Shown: piece after piece, positions 1 through 9,300 of the stretch
Layout of the letters: the number at the start of each line of letters is the position of its first letter
Numbering within the stretch: the first letter of the stretch is position 1
Source of the DNA: Patagioenas fasciata
Lineage: Eukaryota; Chordata; Aves; Columbiformes; Columbidae
Assembly: GCF_037038585.1 (NCBI RefSeq)
Contig: NC_092523.1
Location: 30,013,501-30,077,500, forward strand
DNA: 64,000 nucleotides
Reading direction: 5' to 3'
The notes under the pieces: model-generated
What the model was told of the DNA's origin: nothing
What the model saw: only the letters and a program-made list of their open reading frames with translations
Database searches by the model: none
Position numbers and translations under genes: made by a program

Positions 1-3000
1 TGTGCCACACGTCATGATTTGCTCATAAATTTGGTTATCATGAACACTTCAAAGTGTTCCACAGTGCATAAAAGTATTGAGGTTATTTCCAAATAATATG
101 TATTTGTTGGCTGTATCTTTACCAGGGAAAGATGCTCATCCTTGGTCAGTTTTAGTGCATAGGTAGATTCCTACCTATGTATATAGGCAAGGATATTAAG
201 TGTTTCTACACTTAAAAATATCTCGTCTTTTTAAATGATAAATAATCCTGTCCAAATTACTAAAAATGAATTGACAGGACAGAATGTAACCATCATGTGA
301 GACATTGGTTTCTTAGTAAAATATTTCTCGAAGTCATTAAGTACACTATTAGATGAAGCGTATACTTTAATATATATAAATAACGCAGTGGAATGACCAT
401 AAAAATCTTAGCATAAACATCTACCATGTAAAATAGCAAATTTAAAGAAAATACCGGTAGAATAAATTTCATTATAAGCAGATACTCTTTTAAGAATATA
501 ATTGTCTATTTTTGTGCTCATTGTTTATACCTATTAAAACAATAATCCTAGTAATTTTTGAAAGCAAAGACATTTTCATTTAGAAATGAATTACAGAGCA
601 AATATTTGAAAATTTCAAATGATTACCTAAAGTACTTTTATTGTTTTTCAAAAAGAATAAAAGCTGCAATGGAAAAACACTCACACAGAGAAATAGGAGA
701 AATTAATTCTTGCCTCAGTTAACCCTTATCTTTAAGAAGGAAAAAAGTATACCTCTGCTACAAGTATTTCCACTGACAGAGAAACCCTGTCTTCTCTCCA
801 TGTCTGTATGAGTACTATAACAAAAATAGAGAAAAGTGTATCCAAATCAGCAAGTGATATAGTTACTCTATACTTTCTTCCAACATCTTTAGACTTGGTT
901 GATACCTCAGTATTTGCTCAGTCAACACAAGTGGGCCAAAGACCTCTGAAGTGATGATGCAAGGCCACACTCTTTTTGAAATTCTTCCTAATTGCTCCAT
1001 GAATGAGAAATATTTCTGCATCACCACAGAAGTTATTATCTCCACCACTTAACTCTTCCTCAAAAGAACAGAGATATGTAATAAGCAATTTTGTCTTTTC
1101 TAGGTTATAATTAAGTATTTACCCAGTAGCTCCCAAAACAGTCCACTACTATTATCAGACAATTCAGATAACTGAAACTCCTTCTGATCTTTCCAGATTC
1201 CCTTTGCCTTTCCAGAAATGCTCTCTAATTTTTCTGATTTTTTCTTAATTCTTACTTCATGATATTCCACAATACTCCTAGAGAATCCTGTTTTCTTTTC
1301 ATCACTGGATTGTGGGTTTAGCATCTTGTAAAATACACTTTAATGGCTCCTACTTGTTATTTTCATTGTTGTGCTGAAATCCTATCTTCACCTGCATTTG
1401 CTTACATTTGGATTTTGAGTTTTTGGGAACTGTTCCTTGTAAACCACCAAGTACAAGCGGTATGTTCATTACAGAGATCATGTGAATATAATACATATAT
1501 ATAGTAGACAGCAGCTAACTATGCATCTAGAGTTTTCTTTAAAAAATTGTTCTAAGAGTGCTCAAGATCATTTGCTACAGAAAAGCAGAATGAAGCCCTT
1601 GACTCTATCAGTGAATCCTTTCCTTGCTGGGGCTGAAGTTAAATAGTAATTTTTCTTAGCTGGGTAATATTCTGAAATGTGAGAGCAATGCTGAGACCTA
1701 GTGGTAGAGAACGAAATCGTCACAGGATGATGAAGAGAAAGCTGAAGGTGCGCTGTAAGTAAAAAAGTTGAGGAAATATAGGAGCACTAAAAGCAAAAAG
1801 ATATGTCTGAGAGAGTGAATAATTATATTACTGTGGTGACTGGCCAAGTAGGACAACATCTCAGAAAAACAAACTTACGTTAAATTGAAGCTTTGATTTC
1901 AAATTATCTAAACACAAAGTATTTAGTTACAAAAAATATTTCAGCTTAGTGGGATTTCCTCCCTATTTTTTATTAAATTTTGCAATATTTGTAAAATTAA
2001 AAACTCCACAAAAATTCAGAGTTGGACTGGAGGAAATATGGATACACTGATGTCTCTTGAGATATAAATGAAACAAATGCTTGATTTGTTATAGTCTTTT
2101 CTCACGTTTATTATTAAGTAAAGATCAAGTTTTGGACAGGAGAAAATTAAGTCTTGGGAGGCAGTAGCCCTCAAATATCGCTATACTATTTGAAGAACCA
2201 ACTTTGCAGCCTTTTTGTTTGGCAGGGTAGGAAGGACATGATCAGTAAATTAATCATGACAAAGGTTCTTACTGTCAAAATCTTTCATTTTTGTGTGTGT
2301 GTTGAAAAAAAGTTGAAAATCTCAATTGGCAGAAATACTCTAGTGAAAGTAGACATGGATACAGAGAAAGTCTGATCATGTGGTGATAGGAGATGAGAAA
2401 AGACCAAAGAGCTATCATGAAATAAGAATGTCTCTCCTCAGGAAAAAAAAACTAGTGACAAGCAGATGTCTTGAAAAATTGTTGACAAAAAGACATATAT
2501 GTCTTCCAGCAAGCAAAACTATTTGTGAATCTGAAAAAAATGAAGCAATCCACCATAGAATGCTGGATTTGCACTGGGAAAGGAGGAAATGTTGCAAAAT
2601 CCATTTAAAAATGTTGAAGTCTAAGGCCAACAAGTTTATTCCCAGCTTCTTTGGAACGACAAGAAAAGAAGGATCCGCAAGCCTACAAATATCTATTCTT
2701 GTTACTGCCACAAAATCTTCAAGTTCTTACTATCCTTTATGAGATCTTTATGTACAAGGAAAGAAATCAGGAATAATTCAAGGACCTTCTTTTAGTGGGA
2801 TGTATAATGCTACCTAAGCCTGACTTTCCAAGTTGAAGCTTTGCAAAATCATTAAATCACAGTCTGTTTGAAGAGCCAGGACATGGATACGTGTGACTGG
2901 AAATCTGAAAGGGACAAATGGATAGAAAATGCCCTCAGGTGACTTTTTTCTTATATCCTTCAGGAAAAGCGACTGTATTTTTAACCTGAGGTTTTCTGAG

Positions 3001-4692
3001 GTTTATTACAAAATATCAATTAGGATTGTCAGAGACAGCTCACCCTGGGAAGGGACTTTCTACTCCCTCCATCATTGCCATAGGCAGAGCCTGAGAGCAG
3101 CTGCCTTCCAAAGGGTGCTCGCCCCTTGAGCTGGTAACATGGCATGGGATGAATCAGAAGATGTCTCACATAGGTCAGCAAGAGTGCCTCCAATAAAGTC
3201 CTTCAAAATCCACAACAAAGTCTGTCTGGCGTAAGAAAGCTTGGTGGGCTAGAAAGTACAAGCAGGAGATTAGATGGTACATAGGTCTTAATGGGTGTTT
3301 GAGGTTACCTACATTTGAAACTCTGCAGACAGATTGTATATACAGCTGTTATCACTGAATGTTTACTTCCCAGTAACAGTCTGGATGGCATCCCTTCATT
3401 TTCATCAAGTTATGAATCCACAAGCTTTTCTTTTGTGATTCGTGTCCTAGTAAGATCATTGTAGCACATGCCATGAGTCATCATTGTTCATTGTTCTTCT
3501 GTCAAGAGCCAAGGCAGGTGCAAAACGCATTACAAGGTTCATGCCGGGATTGTACACTGCACCAGATTTCTTCGACTAACAACAGTGGTTTCTGTTATCA
3601 ACACAAATATCTGTATTTAAATATTAAATCATTAGGGTTCAACAAGTGCAAATTATTGTACTAAAATGGCTGATGACTAAATCATGTGAGAAATTTATAT
3701 AAACATGTATGAGCCACTTTTTTCAGAAAGAAATTGTCTCCTACTGTAGTATGAGTATATTACAGTTGTCTGATGTGAGATGTAATCATGAACATAGATT
3801 TTTGTGTGCTTATGTAATGCGTAAAAATCTTTAAAACATTATTCAATAGAATTGTCAATTTTGTTCAAATCTACTTTCAGCAGACTTGTGACAATAGAGA
3901 AAAAATATGGAAGATCAATAATTTCCTTATAAAATACCACACAAATTCTAAAAATAAAGTTGTCATTTCAGCAATTACTTCTGTTCCTGCTCCAATAACA
4001 TGATAATTTTCTTCTCAGTAATCCTGTTAAGAGGACTTCAGAAAGTCAGTGTGGTTTTATTTCAGTGCCTGTCCTGGGTCCATTAGCAGTTATGCAGCAC
4101 CCTCTGGTGGACATTTTCTTACCTATGCGAGTGGATTTTCTTTTTTCCCCCTGAAATGATTTGACCAGTAGGTGAAGGCAGAAAAGAATTTGCTGAGGTC
4201 TGTGTGAGATCAAATGTTCTCACGGGCCCTAATCTGGGCCGATACTAGTCCTCACTATGATTCTTGCATAGTTATTTAACGGCTTTGCCTCAATTTACAT
4301 GTTTAAGATTCACTAAGTAAAAGTGATTTTTTTTCAGTTTCACAGCATTATTCCAAAGTAGCTAAATTGACTTAAAATAATACAATATGTCCTGCATTTT
4401 ACAAAGAGGTAGAAGCATAGAGTGTTATTTAAATGTTTATTATTATTACAGAGTGAAAAAATTGACTATTTCCTTTTGAAGTTTACAAGTCTCATCTCAA
4501 ATTTCTCCACATATACAAGGTAAAGAAAAGACGAACAGGGAACTTCCCAGCAGGACCTGTGCACGCTCTGTAACATGTAAGCATAATCCCAGTCACGAGC
4601 TTTTTTCCCACCATTTACTCATTGTGAAACAGACACCAGCTTTCATCTGCCACAGGAGATACTTTCTGTAATCTTGGCACCAGATGTCACCA
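1..4692. other. AT-rich intergenic DNA, no gene recognised
   Basis: I see no exon with convincing protein similarity, no RNA gene and no clear interspersed repeat here. The longest open frame (2380-2742, plus, 120 codons) encodes a lysine- and serine-rich product that I do not recognise. It has no CpG island or evident splice signals around it, and an overlapping frame on the other strand (2415-2711) is also open, as expected by chance. The stretch ends at the 6-bp target site of the provirus. Confidence 0.6.
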
Positions 4693-4698
4693 GCTGCC
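4693..4698. repeat. Target-site duplication, left copy
   Basis: The hexamer GCTGCC directly precedes the left LTR end (TGTTGC...). The same hexamer follows the right LTR end at 9295-9300. A 6-bp duplication is typical of alpha- and betaretroviral integrases. Its survival shows that the two LTRs belong to one original insertion. Confidence 0.93.
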
Positions 4699-4759
4699 TG
4701 TTGCTTTCCATGCGAGAGACGGAACCTGCCACACCAATATGATGTTCACAGAGTTCAAC

Positions 4760-4765
4760 TTTATT
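4760..4765 (-). terminator. Poly(A) signal in the 3' LTR
   Basis: The plus-strand TTTATT reads AATAAA in proviral sense, 61 bp inside the U5-side end of the LTR. The same hexamer lies at the same offset in the 5' LTR (9034-9039). This fits the R-region polyadenylation signal of a retroviral LTR. Confidence 0.75.
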
Positions 4766-4925
4766 GTCCGACCAAGCTAACTCTATACCAAGAGCTGCCC
4801 TGTCTGCGCGCCTTGCAACAATATGATTGGTTACAGCACACGCTATACAGTAACGTGATTGGCTGCATGCACTGTCCAAGCGCTCTGGACATGCGTGTCG
4901 GTGATTGTTCATTGGCTGGTACCTT

Positions 4926-4931
4926 CTTATA
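4926..4931 (-). promoter_or_regulatory. TATA-like box of the 3' LTR
   Basis: The sense reading is TATAAG. The equivalent site in the 5' LTR (9200-9205) reads TATAAA, so the 3' copy carries one change at the last base. The offset from the LTR end is identical in both copies. Confidence 0.6.
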
Positions 4932-5020
4932 GGATTCCTTTTGTCTCTTTTGTCTCCAGCTTTACCTCCTAGCCAGGCTGGTGATGACCCCATCCCCCCA
5001 GAAGGAGCCCTGCCACTACA

Positions 5021-5033
5021 TCTCCCCCTCTTT
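5021..5033 (-). other. Polypurine tract (plus-strand primer site)
   Basis: In sense orientation the 13 bases directly upstream of the 3' LTR are all purines (AAAGAGGGGGAGA). This is the position and composition expected of the retroviral polypurine tract. It independently fixes the LTR boundary and the element's orientation. Confidence 0.92.
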
Positions 5034-5402
5034 CATTTAATATAATGTTAACAACACGCCGTATCATGCTTTGAAGACAGTGCAAAATACAGGGTAAGAA
5101 CATTAAAGCCAATACAATTGCAGTTAACAAGAACAGACCTGTTTTCAATATTCATTTTAACCAAACCAAGCATCCAACCCCAAAAAACTCAACATCTTCT
5201 GTTATTTTCATGTTCTACAAATCTTTTATCTTTTTATGTATAGATTCTGAATGGTCTTTTCAGTTTAAACAACACATACAATCAAACTCTTCACAACCGT
5301 GGCCATGGGCCAATAACAAAAAATTAATCACTACCCTGTTTTGCAAAGTGGTATGCTCAACGCTGGCTACATCCATTGCTAAAAGCGATAACACATCTGA
5401 GG
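5034..5402 (-). pseudogene. env: env transmembrane-subunit remnant
   Basis: Conceptual translation on the minus strand shows a short fragment typical of retroviral TM proteins. A C-x6-CC cysteine motif is encoded at 5269-5295. It is followed by stops, then by a hydrophobic run consistent with a membrane span (roughly 5080-5150), and it ends against the polypurine tract. The C-x6-CC motif marks TM subunits that bond covalently to SU, as in gamma- and alpharetroviruses; typical betaretroviral TMs lack it. The surface subunit, signal peptide and fusion peptide are absent, since the fragment begins right after the integrase stop. It is broken by several stops and encodes no working envelope. The motif is seen directly; the family affinity is inference. 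Confidence 0.75.
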
Positions 5403-6470
5403 TTAAGGGTCGTCATCATTGCAATCGGTCTCTTCTTTGTTAGCTAGCCAAGGCCTCACCCACTTTGCAGGAATCCATGAATTTTCATGGTTATCTGCAG
5501 AAAAACAAGCATATCCCCTTCCCCAGGTTATTGATGACATAGGCCCTTCCCATTGTTGTGTTATCAGATTAAACACACTAACCTTAGGTACATTTTCAGA
5601 AAAATCTTTGACATTTCTGATATGGTGCATAACAGCATGTTCCATTTCAGCCTTACCTTTAGGATTAAGCCAGTTCAGCACATACAATGCCTTCATCAAA
5701 ACCTCTTCTGGAGCCACACCAATTCCCCCTTGTTTTTTCAAAACGGACAAAAGGTTTTTCAAGGTGCGGTGTGCACACTCAATAATTGCCTGGCCAGTAG
5801 AATTACAAGGGACTCCGAACAGGTGTTGTATCTTCCACTGGACGAGGAAGGTTGCAAGTGTGTCAGAACGGTATGCGGGGCCATTATCTGTTTTGATCTG
5901 TGTAGGAACTCTTATGACAGCAAAAGCTTGTAATAAATGATGCTTTACTGCTTTTGCATTTGCTGAAGTCCAATCTGTAGCCCATCGCAGTCCTGAACAG
6001 GTATCCACAGGCACATGAATGTACTTTCGTCGGCCAAATGGTGCAAATTCAGTAATATCAGTCTGCCGTAACTGGCCTGGTTGCAAGCCCCGAGGATTCA
6101 CTTCCTTTTGTTGCAGAGGCACTCTGCGAGCACAATCAGGACAAGCTGCGATAATGAATCAAGCTTGTTCCTTGGTAAGGGCGAACTGTTTTCGGAGCGA
6201 TGCTGAGGATTGATGGAAGAACCCGTGAGCTTGTCTGGCTTGTTCAAAAGGAGATACATCTGTCACTGCCACAAGTTTGTCTATAATGTTGTTTCCCTCA
6301 ACTAGCCCACCTGGTAGGTTAGAGTGCATTAAAAATACTGGCGTTGTCTTATAATCTAACACGTTCCACAAATCTAATAATGCCTCAAACAACAAAGGGT
6401 TGGAAACTCGCTGCAAAAAGCGCTCTATGTATTCTTCGTACAACTTCCACAACATAAAGGGAACCCACTA
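5403..6470 (-). pseudogene. pol: Retroviral integrase (pol C-terminal part), one internal stop
   Basis: The frame runs from about 6455 to 5403 and is interrupted by one in-frame TGA (plus-strand 6159-6161). The N-terminal zinc-binding domain shows a His-x3-His pair (AHGFFHQ) before the stop and Cys-x2-Cys (CPDC) after it. The catalytic core keeps all three acidic residues: Asp in PVDTCSG, Asp in KTDNGPAY and Glu in IIECAH, with exactly 35 residues between the second and third (DD35E). The C-terminal part contains ITWGRGYACF and WIPAKWVRPW, resembling betaretroviral integrases. The enzyme would join viral DNA ends to the host genome. Near-intact length and catalytic residues contrast with the decayed RT upstream, but the stop and the missing partner genes make it a pseudogene. 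Confidence 0.93.
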
Positions 6471-6846
6471 CCAGATTAATTGGGCAGTTGTGCCATTTTT
6501 GTAATGCCGCTATCACCGCTTACAACTCTAAAATTTGAACTGATCCTTCAGCTACAACAATCTGTGAATGCCACTGACCATTCTCAAACCATACAAAACC
6601 TCCTTTGCGTGAGCGACTACTTGCATCCGTGAAAATGGTTATCACATCTAATGGGCACTCACTAACAATTGACACAGGCTCCAAGGGGAGGTTGTCTTTA
6701 AATATGGGATGTGGTGGACAATGATTGTCCACCTGCACCAGAATCCAGGTGAGAGCTAAGGCAAGATTGTCATGTTTGAGAAGGATCTGTTCAAACAGAT
6801 TGAGAGAAACGGGGATCACAATTCTGGCAACATGTGACCCAGACAA
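6471..6846 (-). pseudogene. pol: RNase H region of pol, remnant
   Basis: The minus-strand frame ending at 6520 contains TIFTDASSRSRKGGFVW, which matches the first catalytic strand of retroviral RNase H (Asp followed by a small-residue turn). It also contains VAEGSVQILEL, matching the region around the catalytic Glu. A stop follows immediately, and the similarity resumes in the same direction down to about 6470. The segment connects RT upstream with integrase downstream in normal pol order. RNase H would degrade the RNA strand of the RNA-DNA hybrid; here it is broken. Confidence 0.85.
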
Positions 6847-7770
6847 GGTCAGATATCAGCTTAGTCCTTTCACTACCACCTGGGCAATGGCTTCCCACCT
6901 CTGAATGATGTTTTTATTGTTTTTGATTGTTAAGAAATATCCATTCTAATACTAACAGCAGATCCTTTTCTTCCGTACTCCACTGGGCCAAAAGTCCTGC
7001 CACCTCCTTATTGATATTATAGACAGAAAGGGTAACAGGCAATTCTGATCTTATCTGCTAAGTGGTATCTGTGAAATTTTTCTTGCAATTTGCTCAAGCG
7101 CTTTTTGTGCTTCTGGTGTAAGGCACCAAGGTTCTTGGGGGTCTTGTCCCCCATGAAGGAGGCTAAACAATGGTTGCAAATCTATATTTGCACTTCCCAC
7201 AACATTCCTTATCCACTGCAAGTCCCCTACCAATTTCACTGCATCATGAAGGGTTGCTACCTTTGCTTTCATAGTAAGCTTCTGAGGCCTAATCATGGCC
7301 TGAGTTAGCTCATATCCTAAATATTTCCATGGTGTGGTTCACTGTACCTTTTCTGGTGCCACAACGAGACCCCACTGACCTAATTGCTTCGTCAACTGAA
7401 TTATTGCATCCTCACTAATTTCCTTTTCATTGCACAAAAGGTTGTCACCCATATAATGATAGATGATCATCTGAGGGTGTTGTTGCCTAAATGACTTTAA
7501 AGTCAAACCTACATGCTATTGGCAAATAATAGGAGAATTTTTCATTCCCCGAGGTAACACTACCCAACGATATCTTTCCATGGGAGCTTGATAATTAAGC
7601 ACTGGAACAGTAAAGGCAAACTTTTCACAATCTTCTGGGTGTAATGGGATCATGAAAAAACAATCCTTCAAATCAATGACAATTATATCCCAATCTTTTG
7701 GAATATGGTTGGGGTAGGAAGATCTGGTTGCAGTGCCCCCATATCTTTCATTACTGCATTATAAGAGTGA
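6847..7770 (-). pseudogene. pol: Reverse transcriptase remnant (pol)
   Basis: Minus-strand conceptual translation gives several retroviral RT landmarks in order: [21 protein letters not shown] near 7530-7560, the polymerase box at 7444-7455, and KYLGYEL. The polymerase box reads YMGD where active retroviral enzymes have YMDD, so a catalytic aspartate is replaced by glycine. In-frame stops include TAG at 7516-7518 and TGA at 7339-7341. The N-terminal fingers are missing, because similarity begins abruptly after 7770 next to unrelated sequence. That boundary looks like the right edge of an internal deletion. Confidence 0.92.
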
Positions 7771-7772
7771 TC

Positions 7773-8006
7773 TCAAGAAAGATCTCTACCCTGACGCACC
7801 AGGGCAGCACCCAAATTGTCATTACTGTTACTACTATACAATTCTCTTGTGTTTCCCTGTGGATCAGTGAGTTGACACATATTCGCGAGCCGATCTGCTG
7901 ACCCAGTCTCTAGCCCTTTTCCATATCGCGCTCGCAAATATTCATCTGCTCCCTTATTGACCACATCCCATCTTCTACACATTGCTTTGCCCATTTTTGT
8001 ATTCAC
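7773..8006 (-). pseudogene. Unassigned proviral fragment between gag and RT
   Basis: A 77-codon open frame on the minus strand lies between the gag fragment and the RT remnant. Its product has sequences such as GADEYLRARYGKGLE, which I cannot place with confidence. I see neither a protease DTG motif nor Cys-His zinc knuckles. By position it should be the remainder of gag or sequence at a deletion junction. It is not in the frame of the gag fragment and ends at a stop directly before recognisable RT. Confidence 0.4.
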
Positions 8007-8017
8007 TCCGTTTTTAT

Positions 8018-8835
8018 TCAGAGCTCCTCAGAAGTGAGGTCCAATTCTGCTCCCTCCCGTTCCTGTTTTCCCTGTTTTTCACATTCCCTGCCAATTGCCT
8101 CCAACCCGTCTTTGATTGTATCTGACGCCTTTTTATATGCTATTAACCGTGAAGTTTTACTTGTACCATCATCTAGCCGCTTCATTGTTTTTAACACTTC
8201 TTGCATCTGCATCTCCTGCAATCGCAGCAAGTCCTTCAGGTTCTGCATGTGTCCCTCATCCTGGAAGTCAGGGTGATTTTGTTGTCCATCATGGTACTCC
8301 ATCGATTCTTCCGGCAGAGCGTCGTCAGCTGGATTAACTTGTCCTGGCTTATTGAAACTTGCTGGTTGCTGCCGTTCATCATCAGAGGCAGGTAATGGCT
8401 CAAAGGGCACAGAGGGTGTAAGCGACTCGTCGACTCCCCAGAACTCCAAGTCTGATACGCGGCATAGCAGCAGCATTGACTTTCCAGAGTTCTCAGAGGG
8501 GTGGCAGCTTGCAGCATGTGGCTCTGGGGGAATGGCACACACTTCTGGCTCCCCTGAGACTTCCTCCATCAGCAACCTGATCTCCCGCCACGGTCTGGCG
8601 AGATCACAAGCCTCACGGCTCCCCGTTGTGACAGCCTCCCATAGTTCAGTCCCTATCTCCTCCCATGTATCGGGAGAAAAAAACTCGTCTGAAGCTCAAA
8701 CACACCCCTTCTGTTTTGCAAAATGTAGGAGATGCTGGACGGCGTCTCGCTCCATGTTTCTTCCTGTTTGTGCAGCCAGTTGCAGAATACTTTTAGCTAC
8801 TGCTCTTTTTTTTCCACAGATGCCGCGTTTCCCAT
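8018..8835 (-). pseudogene. gag: gag 5' fragment (matrix region)
   Basis: The start is taken at the minus-strand ATG at 8833-8835, 117 bp past the primer site, because it encodes Met-Gly-Asn. A glycine at position 2 is the N-myristoylation signal that sends retroviral matrix proteins to membranes. The start frame meets a TAG at codon 13 (8797-8799), just after a run of eight A (8806-8813), which suggests slippage. The next frame carries a TGA at 8696-8698 and is then open from 8695 to 8018. That product is acidic and has a predicted helical, Glu/Lys/Gln-rich C-terminal segment (LKDLLRLQEMQMQEVLKTMK). Capsid and nucleocapsid are absent. It is non-functional. Confidence 0.75.
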
Positions 8836-8951
8836 GCCACCTGATTCCCTGTAGGCCTACTTTCCACTTGTCTTCAAGCGCCCGGCTTAGCTTCGTTGGC
8901 CCGGTGGCCCTCTCACGTTTTCACTTCCGGCGATCGTCTTCAATACAAAGT

Positions 8952-8969
8952 ATCACGTTGGGGTCACCA
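8952..8969 (-). other. Primer binding site, tRNA-Trp type
   Basis: In sense orientation the 18 bases begin TGGTGACCCCAACGTGAT and lie 3 bases from the 5' LTR end. The 3' end of vertebrate tRNA-Trp is complementary to TGGTGACCCCGACGTGAT, so 17 of 18 positions match. tRNA-Trp priming is characteristic of avian alpharetroviruses such as the leukosis/sarcoma group. Betaretroviruses usually use tRNA-Lys. Confidence 0.9.
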
Positions 8970-9033
8970 AAATGTTGCTTTCCATGCGAGAGAGGGAACC
9001 TGACACACCAATATGATGTTCACAGAGTTCAAC

Positions 9034-9039
9034 TTTATT
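9034..9039 (-). terminator. Poly(A) signal in the 5' LTR
   Basis: AATAAA on the minus strand, at the same offset (61 bp) from the U5-side end as in the 3' LTR. Confidence 0.7.
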
Positions 9040-9199
9040 GCCCGACCGAGTTAACTTTATATCAAAAGCTGCCCTCTCCACGCGCCTTGCAATAATATGA
9101 TTGGTTACAGCACGCGCTACACAGTAACGTGATTGGCTGCACGCACTGTCCACGTGCTCTGCACGCACGTGTCGGTGATTGCTCATTGGTTGGTACCTT

Positions 9200-9205
9200 T
9201 TTATA
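9200..9205 (-). promoter_or_regulatory. TATA box of the 5' LTR
   Basis: The sense reading is a consensus TATAAA in the U3 region. CCAAT-type motifs appear in sense at plus-strand attggt sites nearby. It would have driven proviral transcription; present activity is unknown. Confidence 0.65.
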
Positions 9206-9294
9206 GGATTCCTTTTGTCTCTTTTGTCTCCGGCTTCACCTCCCAGCCAGGCTGGTGATGACCCCATCCCCCCAGAAGGAGCCCTGCCACTACA

Positions 9295-9300
9295 GCTGCC
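9295..9300. repeat. Target-site duplication, right copy
   Basis: GCTGCC follows the right LTR end (…CTACA) and is identical to 4693-4698. Confidence 0.93.

Larger units (their letters stand above)
4699..5020 (-). repeat. 3' LTR of the provirus
   Basis: The LTR is 322 bp, read on the minus strand from TGTAGTGGC to GCAACA, so it has TG...CA ends. By eye it differs from the 5' LTR at about 27 positions, mostly transitions, with no length difference. In sense orientation it has a TATA-like box (TATAAG, plus-strand 4926-4931), CCAAT-type motifs farther upstream, and an AATAAA poly(A) signal (plus-strand 4760-4765). The polypurine tract sits immediately outside it at 5021-5033. Confidence 0.95.
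4699..9294 (-). mobile_element. Endogenous retrovirus, internally deleted provirus on the minus strand
   Basis: The element is complete from end to end: 5' LTR 8973-9294, primer site 8952-8969, gag fragment about 8018-8835, pol remnants about 5403-7770, env transmembrane remnant about 5034-5402, polypurine tract 5021-5033 and 3' LTR 4699-5020, all flanked by 6-bp duplications. At 4.6 kb it is roughly half the usual proviral length. Capsid, nucleocapsid, protease, the RT N-terminus and the env surface part are missing, and the remaining frames hold stops and frameshifts. The RT and integrase look betaretrovirus-like, while the primer site matches tRNA-Trp as in avian alpharetroviruses. The element is non-functional as it stands. 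Assignment to an avian beta-like or alpha/beta-intermediate ERV family is inferred from the motifs, without a tree. Confidence 0.93.
8973..9294 (-). repeat. 5' LTR of the provirus
   Basis: The LTR is 322 bp with TG...CA ends, co-linear with the 3' LTR without gaps. It carries TATAAA in sense (plus-strand 9200-9205) and AATAAA (plus-strand 9034-9039), giving a U3-R-U5 layout. The primer site adjoins it on the inner side. About 8% divergence from the other LTR points to an old insertion. Confidence 0.95.

Noticed and set aside
2380-2742. 120-codon plus-strand frame
   Set aside because: No recognisable family or domain, no promoter or splice context, and an overlapping open frame on the other strand. 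Not supported as a gene.
5419-5940. 173- and 126-codon plus-strand frames
   Set aside because: Antisense shadows of the integrase frame.
8352-9095. 247-codon plus-strand frame
   Set aside because: It is antisense to gag, the primer site and the 5' LTR of the provirus.
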